DNA of 64,000 nucleotides, from contig NZ_JAJUWY010000003.1 in assembly GCF_021390425.1 (NCBI RefSeq), positions 62,001-126,000 on the forward strand. Reading direction: 5' to 3'. A program made the translations under genes and the position numbers. The DNA is from Lysobacter sp. GX 14042 (lineage in GTDB: Bacteria; Pseudomonadota; Gammaproteobacteria; Xanthomonadales; Xanthomonadaceae). This document shows, piece after piece, positions 44,051 through 53,976 of the stretch; the stretch's first letter is position 1; every line of letters starts with the position of its first letter. The notes under the pieces were generated by a model. That model saw only the letters and a list, made by a program, of their open reading frames with translations. It was not told the DNA's origin and did not search any database.

Positions 44051-47000
44051 GCGGCTTCCCCCGAGAGCAGGGCATCCAGTGCGTGCACCAGCTCCGCGGC
44101 AGGCACCTGGGCATGGATGCCTTCACCGCGCCCCTGCGCCAGCCCGCGGCTGAATACATAGCGGATGCCGCCGAAGTCGCGCGCGTAGTCGTACCCCGCG
44201 CCCAGCCGGAAACGCAGCCAGCGGTGTACCGCCAGGGTGTACAACAGCGCCTGCAGGTCGTATTCGCTGGCCGCCATCGCCGCCTGTAGGCTGGACGCGT
44301 CGTAGGCGGGCAAGCGGTTGGACTTGTAGTCGAGCACGAACCAGCGGCCCCCGGCGGTGTAGGTCAGGTCGATCTTTCCGGTCATCAGCCCCTCCAGCAC
44401 CGACCGCGAACCGAAGGCGCCGCGGCCACGCAGCACGCCATGGCGATGGAGCAGCGCGAGCAGGGCGTCGACACGGGTGGGCGCGAGCGCGAAGTGGAAT
44501 TCCATCTCCACCCGTCGTGACTGCGCGGGCACCGCGCATAGGCGCCCGCCTTCCGGCAGGGGCGCGACCAGGGTGTGGCCGACCAGGGCGGCCAGCAGCG
44601 CGGCACCGGCATCGAGGTCGGTCTCGGGGTAGCCGCCGCGGATGAGGGCGTCGCGCAGTGCGGCGTCCTCGCCGGCGGGGGGCGGCGCCCCGTCGCGCCA
44701 GCCGCTCCAGGCAGCGAAGTCGACGTGCTCCAGCGCGTCGTGCAGGACGTTGCCGAAGCGGCTGCCGGCAAAGCGTGGATCGAAGGCCTCGTCCGCGACC
44801 GGCGGACCGGCATCGACCTCGTCGGCGGCACCCTGTTCGGCGCCGGTGGCCCCGGCATCACGCTCGGCCGCCGTTCCCGCATCGGCACGCGCCAGCTGGC
44901 TGAAGCTGTAGACCCACCAGTCGCGCCCGATGACCCGGTCCACCCGACGCACTGCGGGCACCGCCTCGGCGGCCAGCGGCGGCAAGGGGGCCGGAGCCGG
45001 CGGCACCGGCGAGTCGTCGACCACGACCATCGGGTCCGGCGGCCTCGCGCCCAGCCCACGGACCATGGCCGCGAGCGGCGTGGCCGCGGCGTTGTAGAAC
45101 CGGCCGGCGGCCACCCACAGGCCGTGCCGGGCGCGGGTCAGGCCGACGTACAGCAGGCGCGCGTCCTCGGCCTGTGCCGCCCGCCGCCGCGCGGCTTCCG
45201 CGTCCTTCCAGCGCGGCTCGTCGCTGTCCAGCTTCCAGTGCAGCTCGCGCCCGGCCGCACCGTGCACCGCGCAGTGGCGGCCACCGCCACCCGGCCTGGC
45301 CCCGATGCCGGCGAAAGGCAGGAAGACCAGCGGGTACTCCAGTCCCTTGCTCTTGTGCAGGGTGACGATCTGGACCCGGCCGGCATCGGACTCCAGCCGC
45401 AGCAGCTGGCTCTCGTCGTTGGGATCGGCATTGGCGATGGCCGCCCGCAGCCAGTCCAGCTGGGCATGCAGCCCGGGCGCCTGGACCTGCGCCGACTGCA
45501 TCCGCTCGCCCAGCTGCAGGTAGTTGGTCAGCCGGCGCTCGCCGTCGAGCACGCCGAGCAGGCGCTCCCCGGCCGCCGCGGCCAGGTCGGACACCAGGGC
45601 GAAGGCGCCACTGCGCTGCCAGCGCTCGCGCCAGTCCTGCGCCTGCCGCTGGAGCCCGGCATGGACCTGGCCATCGGTCTCCAGCGCGTCGATCTGCGTC
45701 GCGTCCAGGCCCACCAGGACGGTGGCGAGCGCGGTGCGCAACCGGGCATCGTCGGCCGGGTGCACCAGTGCCTCGAACAGCGCCAGCAACTCGCGCGCCT
45801 CTGCGGTGGCGAACAGGCTCCGGCGGCCGGCGGCCACCGCGGGGATCCCGGCCGCTGCCAGCGCCTGCTGGACTTCGGTCGCCTCGTGGTGCTTGCGCAC
45901 CAGTACCGCGATGTCGCCCGGCTGCACCGCCCGCCCCTCGAGCACCGCCTGTCCGCCGCGCGCGTCCGCCAGCAGCTGGTGGATCGCCGCGACGCAAGCG
46001 CGGGTGGCCAGCGCGCGCGCGCGGCCGGCGCGGATCGTGCCTTCGGTCCCGGGATCGTGGATCTCCCGCACTACCAGTGCCGGTGCGGGGTTGCCGCCGC
46101 GCAGGAAATCGGCGTCCCGGCGCCGGCCACCCGGCAGCACCGGATGGAAGTCGATGCGCTCGTCCACGAACGGCGGCGGAAGCCTGGCATCCCCGGCCGC
46201 GACCGCCGCGGCGCCCGCGTACAGGGCCGCGATCGTCCCGAGCACCGCGGGCCGGGAGCGGAAGTTGCGGTCCAGCGCGGGCGCCACGCTCGCGGCCTGC
46301 CGCGCGGCCAGGTAGGTTTCCACGTCACCGCCGCGGAAGCCGTAGATCGCCTGCTTGGGATCGCCGATCAGGAACAGCGCGGCCGGCTGGTCCCCGTGGG
46401 GAGCAGCGAACACCTGGCGGAAGATCGACCACTGCCGCGGGTCGGTGTCCTGGAACTCGTCGACCAGCGCCACCCGGTACTGCGCCCGCAGGGCCGCGAC
46501 CAGCGCCGGGGCGCCCTCGCCGGCCAGCGCATCGGCCACCCCGTCGATCATGTCGTCGTAGGTCTGCAGCCGGCGCACCCGCTTGAGCGTGGCGAGTCGC
46601 CCGCGGCCAAGCTCGCGCACCCGGTGGAGCAGGGTCGCCGCGCGCCCCTGGAGCCAGGCATCACGGGCATCGCGCGCGGCCACGTACCGGTCCATGGCGC
46701 CGCACAGCGGCGACTCCGGCGTGCGGCCGGCCGCGGCCTTGTTGGTCTTCTCCCGCAGCGTGGCGCTGCACAGGCGCCGGGTCTCGGCAGCCAGCGCCGC
46801 GTGGAAGTCGCCGGCGACGGACCACTGGTCGAGCGCCGCCCAGCACTTGTCCAGCCAGGCGGTCTTGTACACCGAGCCGTTGAGCACGCGCTGGTCGATG
46901 GCCTGCGCCAGTTCGGCGCGGAAGCTGTCGCCATGTTCGGCGAAGGCGGCACACAGCGCCCGGGCCGCGGCCTCGAGGCCGGGCCCCGGATCGGCGACCT

Positions 47001-47646
47001 CCGTCGTCGGCGGCGCAGGCAGCAGCGGCTCGCGTGACAGCAGCACGCGCAGGTCGGCGGCCAGCTGCGGCGGCGCGCTCCAAAGCCGCGCCAGGGGGTC
47101 GATCCACTGCGGATCGGCGGCGAAATGGCGCCACAGGTCGGCCGCCAGCTCCTCGCGCAGCGCGGCATCGCTGGTGAGCACGGTGGGGGTGTCGAGGCCG
47201 TGGCCGCTTTCCAGTGCGTGCTCGCGCAATACCCGCGCGCAGAAGCCGTGGATGGTGAAGATCGCCGCCAGGTCGGCCTCCCAGGCCGCCTGGCGCAGGC
47301 GGCGCCGCAAGCGGTCGCGGTCCTCGCCGCTGCCCGCCAGGTGGCGTGCGACGATGTCGCGGCACAACGCGGCCTCGGCGCCCTCGTCGGCCCCTGGTTC
47401 GCGCTCCAGTACCGAGGCGGCCAGGTCCAGGCGCGCGCGGATCCGCTCGCGCAGTTCCTGGGTGGCCGCCTCGGTATAGGTCACCGCCAGCACCTGGCCG
47501 ATGCGCAGGCCCTGCTCGACCACCATCCGGGTGACCAGCGTGGCCAGGGTGAAGGTCTTGCCGGTACCGGCACTGGCCTCGACCAGTTGCACCCCCTCCA
47601 GCGGCAACGCCAGGTAGGGATCGATGTCTGCCACCGGTGCGTTCAT
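44047..47646 (-). CDS. recB: RecBCD subunit RecB (exodeoxyribonuclease V beta)
   Basis: 3'-5' helicase and nuclease subunit. The 1199 aa protein has Walker A EASAGTGKTFTLATLVTRM near residue 28, VALVDEFQDTDPRQWSIFRQVF (motif II), LFLIGDPKQAIYGFRGGDVETYL, VTLHKSKGLEYPLVFLPF (motif V) and the C-terminal nuclease WFVLDYKSNRLPAYD with the catalytic Asp-Lys. The start at 47646 (MNAPVADIDPYLALPLEG) overlaps the recC stop (ATGA), which decides it against an upstream in-frame ATG. Confidence 0.95.
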   Translation of the reverse strand: MNAPVADIDPYLALPLEGVQLVEASAGTGKTFTLATLVTRMVVEQGLRIGQVLAVTYTEAATQELRERIRARLDLAASVLEREPGADEGAEAALCRDIVARHLAGSGEDRDRLRRRLRQAAWEADLAAIFTIHGFCARVLREHALESGHGLDTPTVLTSDAALREELAADLWRHFAADPQWIDPLARLWSAPPQLAADLRVLLSREPLLPAPPTTEVADPGPGLEAAARALCAAFAEHGDSFRAELAQAIDQRVLNGSVYKTAWLDKCWAALDQWSVAGDFHAALAAETRRLCSATLREKTNKAAAGRTPESPLCGAMDRYVAARDARDAWLQGRAATLLHRVRELGRGRLATLKRVRRLQTYDDMIDGVADALAGEGAPALVAALRAQYRVALVDEFQDTDPRQWSIFRQVFAAPHGDQPAALFLIGDPKQAIYGFRGGDVETYLAARQAASVAPALDRNFRSRPAVLGTIAALYAGAAAVAAGDARLPPPFVDERIDFHPVLPGGRRRDADFLRGGNPAPALVVREIHDPGTEGTIRAGRARALATRACVAAIHQLLADARGGQAVLEGRAVQPGDIAVLVRKHHEATEVQQALAAAGIPAVAAGRRSLFATAEARELLALFEALVHPADDARLRTALATVLVGLDATQIDALETDGQVHAGLQRQAQDWRERWQRSGAFALVSDLAAAAGERLLGVLDGERRLTNYLQLGERMQSAQVQAPGLHAQLDWLRAAIANADPNDESQLLRLESDAGRVQIVTLHKSKGLEYPLVFLPFAGIGARPGGGGRHCAVHGAAGRELHWKLDSDEPRWKDAEAARRRAAQAEDARLLYVGLTRARHGLWVAAGRFYNAAATPLAAMVRGLGARPPDPMVVVDDSPVPPAPAPLPPLAAEAVPAVRRVDRVIGRDWWVYSFSQLARADAGTAAERDAGATGAEQGAADEVDAGPPVADEAFDPRFAGSRFGNVLHDALEHVDFAAWSGWRDGAPPPAGEDAALRDALIRGGYPETDLDAGAALLAALVGHTLVAPLPEGGRLCAVPAQSRRVEMEFHFALAPTRVDALLALLHRHGVLRGRGAFGSRSVLEGLMTGKIDLTYTAGGRWFVLDYKSNRLPAYDASSLQAAMAASEYDLQALLYTLAVHRWLRFRLGAGYDYARDFGGIRYVFSRGLAQGRGEGIHAQVPAAELVHALDALLSGEAA

Positions 47647-50600
47647 GCCGGCACCCCGGCACCCGCCACCGGATCCGCGGCCCATCCGCCCGCCACCAGC
47701 GCACCGAAGACCTGTCGCGATACGCGCTCGAAGCGCTCCCGCAACACCTCGTCCGCGAACACCTCGCGGCCCCGCAGGATCATCCGCAGCGCATCGGTAT
47801 CACCCTCGGCCCAGCCATTGAAACCGCCGGTCCATGCCGTGCAGGCCTCGTCCAGGCCCTTGTCCGGATCATCCTCGCAGAACAGCTTCCAGCCCGAGTA
47901 CGGACCCCAGGCCAGCGGTTCGGCCAGGCCGTGCGCACGCAAGCCAAGCAGCCCTGCGAGTGCCTCGCGTGCCCGGTCCGGCTCGACGGGGGCGCGGGAG
48001 ACAGCGACCGGCCCGGCCCCGTCATCGTGGAACTGCTGCAGCCCGACCGCCTCGCCGGCGGCATTGGCGAACAGCCACTCCAGACCGGCGCGCAGTTCGG
48101 CATTGCCGTTGGTCCTGCCCGCGCGCAGCCGGGCGATGGCGTCGCCGTAGACGCCCTCCACCCGGCCCTGCAGGCGCACGTCGCCCAGATCGACTTCCAG
48201 TGACAGGACGCGCTCCTCCCGGTCGCCGCGCCAGGCGCGGAACAGGCGGGCGTAGCCGCCGGCCCTCGCCATCGCGGCGTCCAGCTGGCGCTCGCCCAGC
48301 GGGCCGGGCGGAAGCAGGCCGCGGGCCCGCAGGCGCGGCGCCAGGTCGGTGGTGCAGTCCCCGAGCAGGGCCTGGAGCAGCGCGTCGTCGATCCGCGTGC
48401 GGTCGATCCCGCCGCCGGGCACCACCAGCGGCTCGACGTCCTCGAGCACCTGCGGCTGCTCCGGCAAGCGCATGCCCAGCCGCTGGCGCAGGTACTCGCC
48501 GGCCGGATCGCGATAGAAGCGCCGCAACCCGTCCAGGGTGAGCACCTCCTGCGCGGCCCCCGCCATCGGCGCGGGTACCTGGACCCACCGGGCCAGCGGG
48601 GCCTGTCCCGCGCCTGCCTGGCCGGCGGCCGGGTGCCAGTCGCGGCGGTAGCTGAAGCGGCGCGGGTCCCCGCCGCCGAAGGCCGCCGCGGCGAACGGCT
48701 GCAGCGGGTGCCGGACCGGCCACGCCTGCCTGGCCGTATCCGGATCGGCATGCTGCCGCGCGGCCGTGTCCAGCAGCTCGGTGACCAGCACCGAGGGCTC
48801 GCGCTGGCTGCCGTCGCGGGCATCGGCACCGATGTAGCTGAGGTAGAACACGTCCTGCGCCGAGGACAGCAGCTGCAGGAACAGGAAGCGGTCGTCCTCG
48901 CGCCGCGAGCGGTCACCATGGCGCCGGCGCGCGGTGCCCAGTTCCGCGGTGAGCCGGTTCAGCCCGCCCTGCGGATCGCGCCCCGGGTAGTCGCCGTCGT
49001 TCAGTCCCAGCACGCAGATCACCCGGAAAGGCAGCAACCGCATCGGCACCATGCGGCCGAAGCTCACCCCGCCGGTCAGCAGGGGCGCGCGGGTGTCGGC
49101 CTCGCCCAGCACCGCGGCAAAATGGGCGCGGACCACGTCCGGCTCCAGCGACGCCTGGAAGCCCGCGGCTTCGGCATCGGCGGCGAACTCCACCACCAGC
49201 TGGCGCAGCCGCTCCAGCGCACGCACGGTGGCCGGCGCGGCACGTGCGGCCGGCACCAGCACTTCCAGCATCTCGAGCAGGCGGTCGCGCCACTGCACCG
49301 GCGTTGCCTTGGCGCCGAGCAGCCGCTCGTGGCGCTCGAGTACCCGCAACAGGCGCAGCAGGGTATCGAGCGCATCCAGCGCGCCGCCTTCCAGGTCGGC
49401 CCACGGCGCGATGAATCCCTGGTCGCCAAGGGCGATCTCCTCCCCGCTTCCGCTGGCGTGACCGAGCAGCAGCCGGTCCAGGGCGAAGCGCCAGGTGAAC
49501 GCGTCCTCGGCCGGCGCGTCGTGGCGCTGCCGGTGCGCCGCGTCCAGACCCCAGCGCGCGCCGGCGGCCCGCAGCCAGCCGTGCAGCCGTTCCAGCGCCG
49601 CCGGGTCCAGGCCGGCGGCATCGGCCAGCGGCGGACTGGCGAGCAGGTCGAGCACCTCGCCCAGGCCGAAGCGCGACACCGGCAGCGACAGCAGGCGCAG
49701 GAACACCTCCGCCAGCGGATCGCCGGCAAGCGGACTGGCGTCGGCGATGGTCCACGGGATCGCCTCGCCCGGATGGCTGCTGCCAAACACCGCTTCGATG
49801 AACGGCACGTACGGGTCGATGTCGGGGGCCAGGACGGCGATCTCGCGTGGCTGCAGCGGCGGGTCGAAACGCGGGTCCTCCAGCAGGCCGCGCAACTGGT
49901 CATGCAGCACCTGCACCTCGCGCAGCGGGGTGTGGCAGGCATGCACCTGCAGGCTGGGGTCGTGGCGGTCCACGTCCGGACGCGGTGGCAGCACGGGCGT
50001 CGCGCTGCGATGGAACAGGTCGAGCTGCAGCCGCGCCAGCAGCGGCTCCGCCAGCGGATCGTCTGCCGTCCGCCGCGGCTCGACGTAGGCCGGGATGTCG
50101 CCGGAGGGATGGACCACCTCGTAGCTGCCCAGCACCGCCATGAAGTCCCGCCCGGCGGTTCCCCAGGCCTGCAGCAGCGGGTTTTCGCCGTCGTCGAAGG
50201 CGGTCGCGGCATCGGCCTGCAGCCGTTCGCGCAGGGTCTGCAGGTCGCCCCAGTAGGCCGGGGTGGGCGAGGGCAGGTAGAAGTGCAGCGTGCCGACCCG
50301 CGCCTGGGTCGCCACCATCCGCAGCACGTCCGGGGAGATGTTGAGGGTGGCGAAGGCGAACAGCCTAGGCGGCAGCCCGGCCGGCACCGCATCGCCCGCG
50401 CCGAAGCGCGCCAGGTAGTCGTCGACCCGCCGGGCCCGGTGCCGCCGGCCGCCGGCGACATGGCGCCAGAGCACGGCCTGCGGATCGCCCGGATCGTGCC
50501 CGTCCTCCCATGCAAGCAGCCAGTCGCGCCGCCAGGCCTGGTACTTCTCGAACACCGCCGCCAGCTCACCGGCCAGGCTCCAGGCCCGCAGCGGGTCGCC

Positions 50601-50984
50601 GGCTTGCAGGGAGTGCCGCATCCCGGACATCGCCGGCGTGCGCATCACGGCATCGGCATGCAGCGCCGCGTAGAGGCGCCAGCGCAGTGCCGCTGCGTCC
50701 AGGTCCTCGCCGGCGCCCGCGACGTTGGCATCCAGGGCGCGCCGGACCAGCTCGCCCGGGGTGAGGAATTCCAGGTTGGCGGCGATGCCGTGGGCTTTCG
50801 CCAGTCCGGCCTGCAACCAGCGGCGCATCGCCACCTGCGGGATCAGCACCACGTCCGGCGCGAGCAGCGGCTGTCCCGGCGCGGGCGTGCGCAATTGCTC
50901 GGCCAGCAGGCTGGCCAGCACCTCCAGCGAGTTGGAGTGGTAGAGGCGGAAGTCGGTTGCCGCGGCGCGGGAGGACGAAGGCAT
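47643..50984 (-). CDS. recC: RecBCD subunit RecC (exodeoxyribonuclease V gamma)
   Basis: Non-catalytic subunit that recognises Chi and holds RecB and RecD. The 1113 aa protein begins FRLYHSNSLEVLASLLAEQLRTP, the usual RecC opening with PDVVLIPQVAMRRWLQ. VLAPDIDPYVPFIEAVFG lies in the helicase-like core, and FRVICVLGLNDGDYPGRDPQGGLNRL and FLFLQLLSSAQDVFYLSYIGADARDGSQREPSVLVTELL are conserved. The start at 50984 is inside a longer frame, chosen for the family N-terminus. It is coupled to recB. Confidence 0.94.
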   Translation of the reverse strand: MPSSSRAAATDFRLYHSNSLEVLASLLAEQLRTPAPGQPLLAPDVVLIPQVAMRRWLQAGLAKAHGIAANLEFLTPGELVRRALDANVAGAGEDLDAAALRWRLYAALHADAVMRTPAMSGMRHSLQAGDPLRAWSLAGELAAVFEKYQAWRRDWLLAWEDGHDPGDPQAVLWRHVAGGRRHRARRVDDYLARFGAGDAVPAGLPPRLFAFATLNISPDVLRMVATQARVGTLHFYLPSPTPAYWGDLQTLRERLQADAATAFDDGENPLLQAWGTAGRDFMAVLGSYEVVHPSGDIPAYVEPRRTADDPLAEPLLARLQLDLFHRSATPVLPPRPDVDRHDPSLQVHACHTPLREVQVLHDQLRGLLEDPRFDPPLQPREIAVLAPDIDPYVPFIEAVFGSSHPGEAIPWTIADASPLAGDPLAEVFLRLLSLPVSRFGLGEVLDLLASPPLADAAGLDPAALERLHGWLRAAGARWGLDAAHRQRHDAPAEDAFTWRFALDRLLLGHASGSGEEIALGDQGFIAPWADLEGGALDALDTLLRLLRVLERHERLLGAKATPVQWRDRLLEMLEVLVPAARAAPATVRALERLRQLVVEFAADAEAAGFQASLEPDVVRAHFAAVLGEADTRAPLLTGGVSFGRMVPMRLLPFRVICVLGLNDGDYPGRDPQGGLNRLTAELGTARRRHGDRSRREDDRFLFLQLLSSAQDVFYLSYIGADARDGSQREPSVLVTELLDTAARQHADPDTARQAWPVRHPLQPFAAAAFGGGDPRRFSYRRDWHPAAGQAGAGQAPLARWVQVPAPMAGAAQEVLTLDGLRRFYRDPAGEYLRQRLGMRLPEQPQVLEDVEPLVVPGGGIDRTRIDDALLQALLGDCTTDLAPRLRARGLLPPGPLGERQLDAAMARAGGYARLFRAWRGDREERVLSLEVDLGDVRLQGRVEGVYGDAIARLRAGRTNGNAELRAGLEWLFANAAGEAVGLQQFHDDGAGPVAVSRAPVEPDRAREALAGLLGLRAHGLAEPLAWGPYSGWKLFCEDDPDKGLDEACTAWTGGFNGWAEGDTDALRMILRGREVFADEVLRERFERVSRQVFGALVAGGWAADPVAGAGVPA

Positions 50985-51090
50985 GCGGCCATCTTGCCGC
51001 AGCCGCGTCGCAGCCCGCGAGACACGCCGGCCCGCGTGCCGCCGCAGCGCTCGACCCACGGCGAAGCGGGCAGTACCCTTTGCGAGCGGG

Positions 51091-51104
51091 TGAACGCCCG
51101 TTCA
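51091..51104. promoter_or_regulatory. Palindrome upstream of mlaF
   Basis: TGAACG-CC-CGTTCA, a perfect 6-bp inverted repeat, 59 bp before the mlaF ATG and between it and the divergent recC. It may be an operator; no regulator is indicated. Confidence 0.3.
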
Positions 51105-51162
51105 GCGCCTCGCGGCCATTCTGTCGCGCTTGCCTGCCGTGACCTCCCTGGCCTCCGCACCG

Positions 51163-51951
51163 ATGCCCGATTCCACGCCCATCGTCGAGCTTTCCGGCGT
51201 CCGCCTCGACCGCGGGGGCCGGCGCGTGCTCGAGGGCATCGACCTGCGGGTACCGCGCGGTCAGGTGGTGGCCGTGCTGGGTCCCTCGGGCAGCGGCAAG
51301 TCGACCCTGCTGGCCGCGCTGACCGGCGAGCTGGAACCCGCCGCCGGCCACGTGCGCCTGTTCGGCCAGCCGATGCCGACCCGCGCCCGCGAGCTGCTGG
51401 AGTTGCGCAAGCGCATCGGGGTGATGCTGCAGGGCAACGGTCTGCTGACCGACCTGACCGCCGCGGAGAACGTCGCCCTGCCGCTGCGTGCGCACACGAA
51501 ACTGCCCACCGCGCTGATCGAGCGCCTGGTGCTGCTCAAGCTCAACGCGGTCGGCCTGCGCGCGGCCGCCGATGCCTTCCCGCGCGAGCTGTCCGGCGGC
51601 ATGGCCCGGCGCGTGGCGCTGGCCCGGGCGCTGGCGCTGGACCCGCCGCTGATGATCTACGACGAGCCGCTGACCGGGCTGGACCCGATCGCCTCCGGGG
51701 TGGTGATGGAACTGGTGCGCCGGCTCAACGACACCTTGGGACTGACCAGCATCGTGGTCACCCACCACGTGCACGAGACCCTGCCGGTGGCCGACCACGC
51801 GATCGTGATCGCCAACGGGGCGATCGTGTTCTCCGGCACCCCGGCCGAACTGCAGGCCACCGCCGACCCGCTGGTGCGGCAGTTCCTGGACGGCGAACCG
51901 GACGGTCCGATTCCCTTCGATGCCGCGCCGCGCAACGTGGAGGCCGCCTGA
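51163..51951 (+). CDS. mlaF: MlaF phospholipid ABC transporter ATPase
   Basis: ATPase of the MlaFEDB inner-membrane complex that keeps outer-membrane lipid asymmetry. The 262 aa protein has Walker A GPSGSGKST, the Q-loop MLQGNGLLTDLTAAENVALPLR, the signature LSGGMARRVALARAL, Walker B LMIYDEPLTGLDPI and H-loop VTHHVHE. It starts at the ATG of MPDSTPIVELSG. Its stop overlaps the mlaE start by one base (TGATG). Confidence 0.94.
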   Translation: MPDSTPIVELSGVRLDRGGRRVLEGIDLRVPRGQVVAVLGPSGSGKSTLLAALTGELEPAAGHVRLFGQPMPTRARELLELRKRIGVMLQGNGLLTDLTAAENVALPLRAHTKLPTALIERLVLLKLNAVGLRAAADAFPRELSGGMARRVALARALALDPPLMIYDEPLTGLDPIASGVVMELVRRLNDTLGLTSIVVTHHVHETLPVADHAIVIANGAIVFSGTPAELQATADPLVRQFLDGEPDGPIPFDAAPRNVEAA

Positions 51952-52700
51952 TGGCCCTGGCGTCCACCGTGCGCTCGGTCGGCCGTGCCGGCCTGTTCAC
52001 CCTGTCGGTGCTGCGCGCCTCGCGGCCAACCGCGGACCTGTTCCGGGAGTTCGTGCGCGAGATCTACAAGATCGGCGCGCGCTCGCTGCCGATCATCGCC
52101 GTCGGCGGCGCCTTCGTCGGCCTGTCGCTGACGCTGCTGGCCTACCGCGCGCTGGATACCTACGGCGCGACCAGCCAGGTCAGCCTGATCCTCGGCCTGG
52201 GCCTGTATCGCGAGCTCGGCCCGGTGCTGACCGCGCTGCTGTTCACCGGCCGCGCCGGCTCCTCGATCGCCGCCGAGCTGGGGCTGATGCGTGCCACCGA
52301 CCAGATCACCGCGCTGGGGCTGATGGGCATCGACCCGGTCGGCCGGGCGGTCGCGCCGCGGTTCTGGGCGGCGGTGCTGTGCGTGCCGCTGCTGACCGGC
52401 TTCTTCATCAGCTTCGCCATCAGCGCCAGCTACCTGCAGGCGGTGCATGTCATCGGCATCGACGGCGGGGTCTTCTGGCAGGTGCTGCGCGATGCCGTCG
52501 ACCTGGCCGAGGACTTCGGCATGGCGATGATCAAGTCCGCGGTGTTCGGCGCGGTTGCCGCGCTGGTCGCCGCGTATGTCGGCTACCACGCCGAGCCGAC
52601 CATCGAGGGCACCTCGGTGGCGACCACCCGCGCGGTGGTCAACGCATCGCTGCTGGTGCTGATGCTCAACTTCGTGATGTCCGCCCTCCTGTTCGTGTGA
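51951..52700 (+). CDS. mlaE: MlaE phospholipid ABC transporter permease
   Basis: Permease of the Mla system. The 249 aa protein has LFREFVREIYKIGARSLPIIAVGGAFVGLSLTLLAYRAL and GLYRELGPVLTALLFTGRAGSSIAAELGLMRATDQITALGLMGIDPV, the conserved MlaE coupling region. Membrane helices follow, ending in VNASLLVLMLNFVMSALLFV. It overlaps mlaF and lies 8 bp before mlaD. Confidence 0.94.
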   Translation: MALASTVRSVGRAGLFTLSVLRASRPTADLFREFVREIYKIGARSLPIIAVGGAFVGLSLTLLAYRALDTYGATSQVSLILGLGLYRELGPVLTALLFTGRAGSSIAAELGLMRATDQITALGLMGIDPVGRAVAPRFWAAVLCVPLLTGFFISFAISASYLQAVHVIGIDGGVFWQVLRDAVDLAEDFGMAMIKSAVFGAVAALVAAYVGYHAEPTIEGTSVATTRAVVNASLLVLMLNFVMSALLFV

Positions 52701-52708
52701 GATAGACC

Positions 52709-53236
52709 ATGGCCTCCCGCGCTCCGCGTATCGAATTCGCCGTCGGTGCCTTCCTGCTGCTGGCCCTGGCCTCGCTGCTGGTGCTGGCACTGGGCTCCAC
52801 CAACGGCCGGCTGGGCTGGTTCAGTCCCGACAGCTACGAGGTGACCGCCCGCTTCACCAACCTCGGTCCGTTGCGCACCAATGCGCCGGTCAAGGTCGGC
52901 GGGGTGACCATCGGCCGCGTCTCGGGCATCGGCCTGGACCCGGTGAAGCTGGACTCGGTGGTGACCCTGGCCATCGACGGCCGCTACTCCGACCTGCCGG
53001 CCGACACCAGCGCCGCGATCCTGACCTCCGGGCTGCTGGGCGAGAGCTACGTCGGCCTGCAGCCGGGCGGCGACCCGGACCCGCTGCGCGAGGGCGACGA
53101 GATCTTCCTGACCCAGTCCTCGGTCGACCTGATCCAGATGGTGGGCAAGTACATGTTCAGCGGCGGCGGCGACAATGCCGGCAACGAGGCCGCCGACCCG
53201 GCACCCGCCGACGACCTGCCCGACTACCTGCAGTAA
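52709..53236 (+). CDS. mlaD: MlaD MCE-domain lipid-binding protein
   Basis: Periplasmic hexamer subunit anchored by one N-terminal helix (IEFAVGAFLLLALASLLVLALG). A single MCE domain follows: YEVTARFTNLGPLRTNAPVKVGGVTIGRVSGIGLDP..., ILTSGLLGESYVGLQPGGDPDPLREGDEIFLTQSSVDL. The 175 aa length suits MlaD. The acidic C-terminus is short. It probably receives lipid from MlaC or hands it over within the complex. Confidence 0.94.
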   Translation: MASRAPRIEFAVGAFLLLALASLLVLALGSTNGRLGWFSPDSYEVTARFTNLGPLRTNAPVKVGGVTIGRVSGIGLDPVKLDSVVTLAIDGRYSDLPADTSAAILTSGLLGESYVGLQPGGDPDPLREGDEIFLTQSSVDLIQMVGKYMFSGGGDNAGNEAADPAPADDLPDYLQ

Positions 53237-53302
53237 CGACCGCCGCGGTAACGCCGTTGCGGCGATGACCCGGTCCCCCCTGCTCCCCCACGGAGTGACG
53301 CC

Positions 53303-53962
53303 ATGAACACGCTTTCCTTCCGTCCGCTGCTCGCCACCGCGATCGCCGCCGCCCTGCTGGCCGCCGCGCCGGCCACGGTGCTCGCCGCGCCCGCCCCGCA
53401 GGCGGCCGCCGCGCAGGCCGGCACCCCCGCCCAGCTGGTGCAGGACAACTTCAGCCGCATCCTGTCGACCCTGCAGCAACGCCGGGCCGAGTTCACCGCC
53501 GACCGCGGCAAGCTGCGCGCCTTCATCAGCGCGGAGTTCGAGCAGATGTTCGACCGCGAGTACTCCGCGCGGCTGGTGCTGGGCCGCCATGGCCGCGGGG
53601 CCTCCGACGCCGAGGTCGCGGCCTTCGCCGACGCCCTGGCCGAGAGCCTGATGTCGCGCTACGGCGACTCGCTGCTGGACTTCAACTCCAGCCTCACCCT
53701 GCGCATGAAGGGCGAGACCCCGCTGCGCGACGGCGCGATGGTCCGCGTGGCCACCGAGATGGAGCGCCCGGGCGGCGAGCCGATCCCGGTCGACTACCTG
53801 CTGCGCCAGAGCGGCGGCCAGTGGAAGGTCTTCGACGTGATGGTCGAGGGGGTGAGTTTCGTGCAGACCTACCGCAACCAGTTCGATGGCCCGCTGACCC
53901 GCGGCTCGATCGGACAGGTCACCGCCGACCTGAAGGCCGGCCGCGTCCAGGCCGGCAACTGA
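53303..53962 (+). CDS. mlaC: MlaC periplasmic phospholipid shuttle
   Basis: A 219 aa protein with a signal peptide (LLATAIAAALLAAAPATVLAAPA). The mature part carries family features: LVQDNFSRILSTLQQRRAEFTADRGKLRAFISAEFEQMFDREYSARLVLGRHGRGASDAEVAAFADALAESLMSRYGDSLL and WKVFDVMVEGVSFVQTYRNQFDGPLTRGSIGQVTADLK. It ferries phospholipid between MlaA and MlaFEDB. The order mlaD-mlaC-mlaB is the usual one. Confidence 0.94.
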   Translation: MNTLSFRPLLATAIAAALLAAAPATVLAAPAPQAAAAQAGTPAQLVQDNFSRILSTLQQRRAEFTADRGKLRAFISAEFEQMFDREYSARLVLGRHGRGASDAEVAAFADALAESLMSRYGDSLLDFNSSLTLRMKGETPLRDGAMVRVATEMERPGGEPIPVDYLLRQSGGQWKVFDVMVEGVSFVQTYRNQFDGPLTRGSIGQVTADLKAGRVQAGN

Positions 53963-53976
53963 GGCCCGGCTCGCGC

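Noticed and set aside
48633-51120. Plus-strand frame opposite recC running on into mlaF and mlaE
   Set aside because: Only the mlaE part is a real gene; the part antisense to recC has no family features.
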